Part shown: positions 7,560 to 11,035 of the stretch, piece by piece
Layout: every line of letters starts with the position of its first letter
Position numbering within the stretch: the stretch's first letter is position 1
NCBI GenBank assembly: GCA_036558305.1
Contig: DATBFX010000097.1
Coordinates: forward strand, 1 to 11,035
Reading direction: 5' to 3'
Source of the DNA: DATBFX01 sp036558305
GTDB taxonomy: Bacteria > Chloroflexota > Chloroflexia > Thermomicrobiales > UBA6265
DNA length: 11,035 nucleotides
Program-made: the position numbers and the translations under genes
Notes under the pieces: model-generated
The model's input: the letters and a program-made list of their open reading frames with translations, nothing else
Database searches by the model: none
What the model was told of the DNA's origin: nothing

Positions 7560-7715
7560 GCCGCCCTTTCCACGTCAGATGCCGCCCGTGGCGGCCGGAT
7601 CGACCGCGGAGCATGGTACACTAGCCGGACGAATGGTCCCGTCCCCGCAACCAGACTCCCTGCCTCGTAAGACCGCGTTCGCTACCGATCGGTCACGCTA
7701 CGTCGAGGTATCGCC
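7560..7715. other. Divergent galE-glyA intergenic region
   Basis: These 156 bases separate the two divergent starts. On + they hold an extended -10 for glyA (7614-7622) and a leader of about 87 bases. On - they hold the galE ribosome binding site; no convincing galE promoter could be picked out. I see no riboswitch-like structure, no small gene and no clear operator. Confidence 0.5.
7614..7622 (+). promoter_or_regulatory. Extended -10 promoter element for glyA
   Basis: TGGTACACT fits TGn plus a -10 hexamer (TACACT, 7617-7622). No clear -35 is present at normal spacing. Transcription would start near 7629, about 87 bases before the glyA ATG. Confidence 0.45.
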
Positions 7716-8975
7716 ATGATCAGCGCGCCGCCGTCCCTCAGGTCGACCGATCCCGAAGTCGCCGCCGCCATCGAGGGCGAGCTCTACCGGCAGCGCGACG
7801 GGATCGAGTTGATCGCCTCGGAAAACTTCGTCAGCAGCGCCGTCCTGCGCGCGGTCGGCAGCGTCCTCACCAACAAATACGCCGAGGGTTACCCCGGCCG
7901 GCGCTACTACGGGGGTTGCGAATTCGTCGACCAGGTCGAGACATTGGCGATCGAACGCGCCAGGGCGCTCTTCGGCGCCGAGCACGCCAACGTCCAGCCT
8001 CATTCGGGCGCGAACGCCAACCTGGCGGCCTACCTCTCCCTGCTCAATCCCGGCGACAAGATCCTCGGTCTGAGTCTGCAAGAGGGCGGGCACCTTACCC
8101 ACGGTCTCGGCGTCAACTTCTCCGGCCGCCTGTTCGAAGCCCACTTCTACGGCCTCGATCGCGCCACCGGTCTCATCGACTACGACGCGCTGCTCGTGAC
8201 GGCCAAAGAGGTGCGACCGCGCGCCATCATCGCCGGCGCCAGCGCCTACAGCCGCCAGATCGACTTCGCCCGCTTCCGGGCCGTCGCCGACGAGGTCGGC
8301 GCCTATCTCTTCGCCGACATCGCCCACCCGGCCGGTCTGATCGCCTCCGGTCTCCACCCGAGCCCGATTCCGCACGCCCACATCACGATGACGACCACCC
8401 ACAAGACCCTGCGGGGACCGCGCGGTGGGATGATTCTGACCAGCGCGGAGTTCGCCAAAACCGTCGACAAGACCATCTTCCCCGGTCTCCAGGGCGGACC
8501 GCTGATGCACGTCATCGCCGGCAAGGCGGTCGCCTTCGGCGAGGCCCTGCAGCCGGCGTTCCGCGACTACTCCCGCGCCATCATCGACAACGCCCAGACG
8601 CTCGCCTCGACCCTCATCGCGCAGGGCTTGCCGATCGTCTCCGGCGGCACCGACACCCATGTCATGCTCGTCGACGTCGGCGCGATCGGTCTGAGCGGCA
8701 AGCAGGCCGAAAAGGCGCTCGAAACCGTCGGCATCACCGTCAATAAGAACACCATCCCCGGCGACACCCGACCGCCCACGCAAGGGAGCGGGATCCGGCT
8801 GGGCACGCCGGCCATCACGACGCGCGGCTTTGGCAGCCAAGAGATGCGCCGGATCGCCGAGATGATCGCCGAGGTCCTCACCAACCCCGACGACCCTGGG
8901 GTTCGCGAACGCATCGCCGGCGAGGTTCGCGATCTAACGTCGCGCTTCCCATTGCCGGGCGCGGACGACCTTTGA
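7716..8975 (+). CDS. glyA: Serine hydroxymethyltransferase
   Basis: GlyA is the PLP enzyme that interconverts serine plus THF with glycine plus 5,10-methylene-THF, the main cellular source of one-carbon units. The 419-residue product is of normal length. Signatures: ELIASENFVS (31-40), YAEGYPGRRYYGG (55-67), HSGANANLAAY (96-106), DIAHPAGLIA (201-210), and TTTHKTLRGPRGG (227-239), where Lys230 forms the internal aldimine with PLP (E. coli Lys229). GIRLGTPAITTRGF near the C-terminus is also conserved. The ATG start has GAGG seven bases upstream. The gene is followed after 36 bases by the WecA-like transferase on the same strand, so the two are probably co-transcribed. Functionally it complements the gcv genes in this window: both produce methylene-THF, and GlyA produces the glycine that the cleavage system consumes. 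Confidence 0.97.
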   Translation: MISAPPSLRSTDPEVAAAIEGELYRQRDGIELIASENFVSSAVLRAVGSVLTNKYAEGYPGRRYYGGCEFVDQVETLAIERARALFGAEHANVQPHSGANANLAAYLSLLNPGDKILGLSLQEGGHLTHGLGVNFSGRLFEAHFYGLDRATGLIDYDALLVTAKEVRPRAIIAGASAYSRQIDFARFRAVADEVGAYLFADIAHPAGLIASGLHPSPIPHAHITMTTTHKTLRGPRGGMILTSAEFAKTVDKTIFPGLQGGPLMHVIAGKAVAFGEALQPAFRDYSRAIIDNAQTLASTLIAQGLPIVSGGTDTHVMLVDVGAIGLSGKQAEKALETVGITVNKNTIPGDTRPPTQGSGIRLGTPAITTRGFGSQEMRRIAEMIAEVLTNPDDPGVRERIAGEVRDLTSRFPLPGADDL

Positions 8976-9011
8976 GCGGCTGATTCGTGCCGACGGAGTT
9001 AACACCGGCCA

Positions 9012-10088
9012 GTGGAACACGCCGCGATTGCGCTCGTCATCTTCGCGCTTACGGCGGCCCTTTCGGCGGCGCTGGTTTCGCGGGCGATTCTCCTCAGTTT
9101 CCGGCTCGGTCTTCTTGACCAACCCAACCCCCGCCGTGTCAATTTGACGCCGCTGCCAAACGCGGGCGGCGCCGCGGTCTTTCTGGCCTTCGTGTTCGGT
9201 CTCACGCTGAGTTTTTCGTTCGACATCCAGCGCATCGGCGCCGAACCGGAGCGCCTCGTTCTCCTGCTCGGCGGTTCATGCCTCGTCGTCGGCTTCATGA
9301 TCTACGACGACGCGATCGGTATTCCCGCGTGGCTGAAACTTGCGGCACAATCGATCATCGCCGCCCTCGTCGTCCTTCCGCGCTTGCGCGGACGTGGACA
9401 CGGGATCGTTCTCGACAACTTCAATCTGCCAATCGCCGGCCAGGTCACGTTGCCGCTCCTCGCCGCAATCGCCCTCACGATCTTCTGGATAGTGGGAATG
9501 ATGAACACGCTGAATTTGCTCGACGGTTTGGACGGTCTGGCCGCTTCGGTGACACTGATTGCTTGTGCCGTCCTCTTTGCCCATACCTACTTCTGGCCCC
9601 GACGCGATCCCCAGTTCACGATCTCGATCCTTCCCCTCGTACTCGGAGCGGCCGTGCTCGGCTTCTTGCCCTTCAACTGGTACCCGTCCAGAATCATCCT
9701 CGGCGACGCGGGCGCGAACTTCCTCGGTTTCGCCCTGGCGGTGTTGTCGATCATCGGAGGTGCCAAGATCGCGACCGCGCTGCTCGCGCTCGGTCTGCCC
9801 GTCCTTGACGTCGCCTGGGTCATCGCCTACCGGGCGGCGCACGGCCGGTCGCCGCTTGGTGCCGATCGCGGCCACCTCCATCATCGCCTATTGGATCGGG
9901 GCTGGAGTCAGGCGCGGATCGTGCAATTCGTGGCCGGCGTCTCCGCCGTATTCGGTGTGCTGGCATTGGTTTTGCCGACGCGCGGACTCAAACTCGGAGC
10001 GATCCTCGCCCTCGGATTGGTCCTCTTATCCACGGTAGGAGGATTGGCGCTTACCGACCGGTCGTCTGGCACCGACGCCACCAAGTAG
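9012..10088 (+). CDS. WecA/TagO/MraY-family polyprenyl-phosphate sugar-1-phosphate transferase
   Basis: This integral membrane enzyme of glycosyltransferase family 4 transfers a sugar-1-phosphate (usually GlcNAc-1-P) from a UDP-sugar to undecaprenyl phosphate, starting synthesis of an envelope glycan. The 358 residues contain about ten hydrophobic segments. Motifs: LLDQPNPRRVNLTPLPNAGG (34-53), YDDAIGIP with Asp99-Asp100 (Mg-binding), NTLNLLDGLDGLA (165-177), GDAGANFLGF (231-240), and the basic HLHHRL (288-293). The last favours WecA/TagO over MraY, and a 358-residue length fits that group. The first motif has Asn44 where many relatives have His. Start: GTG 9012 is the first possible codon after an in-frame TAA at 9000-9002; GGAG is about 13 bases upstream, which is long. 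It follows glyA by 36 bases; galE nearby also serves envelope sugars. The actual sugar and product (teichoic acid, O-antigen-like, enterobacterial common antigen-like) cannot be decided. Confidence 0.9.
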   Translation: MEHAAIALVIFALTAALSAALVSRAILLSFRLGLLDQPNPRRVNLTPLPNAGGAAVFLAFVFGLTLSFSFDIQRIGAEPERLVLLLGGSCLVVGFMIYDDAIGIPAWLKLAAQSIIAALVVLPRLRGRGHGIVLDNFNLPIAGQVTLPLLAAIALTIFWIVGMMNTLNLLDGLDGLAASVTLIACAVLFAHTYFWPRRDPQFTISILPLVLGAAVLGFLPFNWYPSRIILGDAGANFLGFALAVLSIIGGAKIATALLALGLPVLDVAWVIAYRAAHGRSPLGADRGHLHHRLLDRGWSQARIVQFVAGVSAVFGVLALVLPTRGLKLGAILALGLVLLSTVGGLALTDRSSGTDATK

Positions 10089-10104
10089 CCGGCGACGCGG
10101 CCCG

Positions 10105-10359
10105 TTACTGCAACAGCAACTCGAATTTCAACCGCTCGCGGTCCGCCTCGTGGAGGCGGCGATCGACGACCGCGATCAGGGCGGCGATGAGCTGCATGGT
10201 GTGCTGGCTCAAGACCGTTCCCACCACGGCACCGGCAACACCGCCGACGGCGGCACCGAGCAGAAACGGAACGATCGCGTCCGGATCGTTCGCCCCGCCG
10301 GTCGCAAGGTGACCGTTGGTGACGTGATGGGTGGAACGTGACGGGTCGCTCATGTCCAT
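10105..10359 (-). CDS. Small glycine-zipper membrane protein, unknown function
   Basis: I do not recognise a family for this 84-residue protein. It has a polar N-terminus (1-27, rich in Ser, His, Thr, Asn), then one strongly hydrophobic segment (about 29-50). There glycines at 35, 39, 43 and 47 form a GxxxGxxxGxxxG glycine zipper, a pattern that packs membrane helices together. A second amphipathic helix (about 54-67) and a charged tail (DRRLHEADRERLKFELLLQ) follow. No signal peptide cleavage site is evident. Coding support: on the - strand GAGGGA lies four bases before the first ATG (ten before a second ATG at codon 3), and the gene begins about 30 bases after rsfS ends on the same strand, suggesting a two-gene operon. 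It converges with the WecA-like gene, 16 bases apart. The strong ribosome binding site and sensible topology make it likely real, but no function is claimed. Confidence 0.65.
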   Translation of the reverse strand: MDMSDPSRSTHHVTNGHLATGGANDPDAIVPFLLGAAVGGVAGAVVGTVLSQHTMQLIAALIAVVDRRLHEADRERLKFELLLQ

Positions 10360-10388
10360 TCGGTCCCTCGCCCGTCGTCCGGGTCAGT

Positions 10389-10814
10389 TCACTGGATTAC
10401 CAGGAGGGTCGGTGCCTCCGCCCAGAGGGCTTCCAATCGGTAGTAGTCGCGTTGGTCGGCGTCGAAGACGTGGACGATCGCGTCGCCGTAATCCATCACC
10501 ACCCAACCCGACGCGGGAGTGCCTTCGACCCGATGCGGCCGAACACCATCCTCGGCGAGTTTCGTCGTAATCGTTTCCGCGATCGCCCGCAATTGCCGTT
10601 CGTTCTCCCCGGAACAGATCACGAAGTAGTCGGCGAAGCTCGACAACTCGTGGATGTCCAAAACCACCGTGTCGGCGGCCGGTGATTCGGCGATGATTTC
10701 GGCGATCCGCACCGCCAGGTCCCGCGTCGCGGCGGCCGAGGCGACGGAAGGTGCGGACAATCCGGCGCCGTTGTTGATGCTCGACTCGATGATGGGACCC
10801 TCCTGCGGCCTCAC
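10389..10814 (-). CDS. rsfS: Ribosome silencing factor RsfS (Iojap family)
   Basis: RsfS binds ribosomal protein L14 on the 50S subunit and blocks joining with 30S when nutrients are short. The Iojap domain is complete. It starts near TRDLAVRIAEII (codons for this begin near 10724), then DTVVLDIHELSSFADYFVIC, ERQLRAIAETI, HRVEGTPASGWVVMDYGDAIVHVF and RDYYRLEALWAEAP. The start is uncertain. An ATG at 10883 lies upstream of the predicted promoter and is unlikely. The coordinates given use the GTG at 10814, which lacks a ribosome binding site. A perfect AGGAGG (10804-10799) is followed five bases later by two ATC codons (10793-10788) instead of ATG, GTG or TTG; the next in-frame TTG is at 10760, 38 bases from AGGAGG. 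Real initiation may therefore be at AUC. The gene precedes the small membrane protein and follows the tRNA. Confidence 0.92.
   Translation of the reverse strand: MRPQEGPIIESSINNGAGLSAPSVASAAATRDLAVRIAEIIAESPAADTVVLDIHELSSFADYFVICSGENERQLRAIAETITTKLAEDGVRPHRVEGTPASGWVVMDYGDAIVHVFDADQRDYYRLEALWAEAPTLLVIQ
10799..10804 (-). promoter_or_regulatory. Perfect Shine-Dalgarno without a canonical start codon behind it (rsfS)
   Basis: On the - strand AGGAGG is followed by gtccc and then ATC ATC GAG in the rsfS frame. Spacing of five (or eight) bases to the ATC codons is ideal. It points to initiation at AUC or to a changed start codon. Confidence 0.6.
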
Positions 10815-10855
10815 TATGTACGTACAACACGAACGAACGCCGGCGATTTGGGCAA

Positions 10856-10883
10856 AGTATATCAGGACGCCGCTCGATCGCAA
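10856..10883 (-). promoter_or_regulatory. Promoter for rsfS, extended -10 type
   Basis: On the - strand TTGCGA (10883-10878), a 16-base spacer and TGA-extended TATACT (10861-10856) make a good sigma70-type promoter. Transcription would start near 10849, giving a leader of about 55 bases to the AGGAGG-linked start region. This argues against a start for rsfS at 10883. Confidence 0.55.
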
Positions 10884-10929
10884 CGGTCCATCGCCGCGCG
10901 TTGGTCACCCACTCGCGTGGCGGCGCGGG

Positions 10930-11001
10930 TGGGCCCGGCAGGATTCGAACCTGCGACCCTGGGGTTATGAGCCCCGTGCTCTGCCACTGAGCTACGGGCC
11001 C
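10930..11001 (-). tRNA. tRNA with CAT anticodon (elongator Met, or Ile2 if modified by TilS)
   Basis: Read on the - strand, this 72-base cloverleaf has acceptor GGGCCCG/CGGGCCC (7 bp, fully paired) and D arm GCTC/GAGC with a seven-base loop. The anticodon arm has four G-C pairs around CTCATAA (anticodon CAT), and the T arm is GCAGG TTCGAAT CCTGC. The discriminator is A. CCA is not encoded. A paired G1-C72 and C11-G24 argue against initiator tRNA. Consecutive C4-G69 and C5-G68 pairs, as in E. coli tRNA-Ile2, make lysidine-modified Ile2 a real alternative to elongator Met. Position 27-43 is a C-A mismatch. No clear promoter is seen in the 34 bases upstream to the window edge. Confidence 0.93.
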
Positions 11002-11035
11002 GAACTCGGCGGTCTTGCTTCCGGCAACCGGTCCG

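Noticed and set aside
5728..7614. Very long open frame on the - strand across der and galE
   Set aside because: It is a shadow of der and galE in another frame of GC-rich DNA; the translation is Arg/Gly/Asp-rich and matches no domain, while both real genes have complete family motifs.
7698..8840. Long - strand open frame opposite glyA
   Set aside because: Antisense shadow of glyA with biased Asp/Gly/Val composition; no ribosome binding site or domain.
10815..10883. N-terminal extension of rsfS to the ATG at 10883
   Set aside because: This ATG is upstream of the predicted -10 element, lacks a ribosome binding site, and adds residues unlike any Iojap-family N-terminus.
10906..10931. Hairpin (CACCC/GGGTG with inner CCAC/GTGG) after the tRNA as a terminator
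   Set aside because: Short alternative stems and no T tract on the - strand; not good enough to call an intrinsic terminator.
10930..11001. Reading the tRNA as initiator fMet because of its G-C pairs in the anticodon stem
   Set aside because: G1-C72 is a normal pair and C11-G24 is elongator-type; initiator tRNAs have an unpaired 1-72 and A11-U24.
1..11035. Mobile elements, CRISPR arrays, defence or biosynthetic islands
   Set aside because: No transposase, integrase, direct-repeat array, terminal inverted repeats or compositional break was seen; the genes are contiguous housekeeping genes of uniform base composition.

Overview
This is a GC-rich bacterial chromosomal window made almost entirely of housekeeping genes. 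Gene content suggests a Chloroflexota-type bacterium (perhaps Thermomicrobia-like). The supporting signs are strong G/C third-position bias, a glycine decarboxylase split into subunits (gcvPA as its own gene), and an iron-sulfur-type, propeptide-bearing PurF. These traits also occur in Bacillota, Deinococcota and others, so the lineage is an inference of moderate-to-low confidence.

Layout. Bases 1-6558 read on the + strand: the 3' end of purL, purF, then gcvT-gcvH-gcvPA of the glycine cleavage system, then der (double-domain ribosome-assembly GTPase). galE (6579-7559) lies on the - strand, tail to tail with der and divergent from glyA. glyA (7716-8975) and a WecA/TagO-type polyprenyl-phosphate sugar-1-phosphate transferase (9012-10088) follow on +. 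The right end is on -: a CAT-anticodon tRNA (10930-11001), rsfS, and a small glycine-zipper membrane protein (10105-10359) that converges on the transferase gene.

How the genes fit together. purL and purF act in de novo IMP synthesis. The glycine cleavage system and GlyA both make 5,10-methylene-tetrahydrofolate, which feeds the 10-formyl-THF used in purine synthesis, so most of the window is purine and one-carbon metabolism. galE and the WecA-like enzyme supply envelope polysaccharide synthesis. der and rsfS act on ribosomes.

Promoter-like elements can be read in front of gcvT (TTGACG-17-TAGAAT, with the purF stop codon inside the -35), der, glyA and rsfS (extended -10 elements of the form TGnTAYACT).

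No mobile element, CRISPR array, defence system or clearly new system is visible. The points most worth a second look are the absence of gcvPB behind gcvPA, the apparent lack of a canonical start codon behind a perfect Shine-Dalgarno in rsfS, and the Met/Ile2 ambiguity of the CAT tRNA. No gene-free stretch exceeds 300 bases; the longest are 5048-5220 and 7560-7715.
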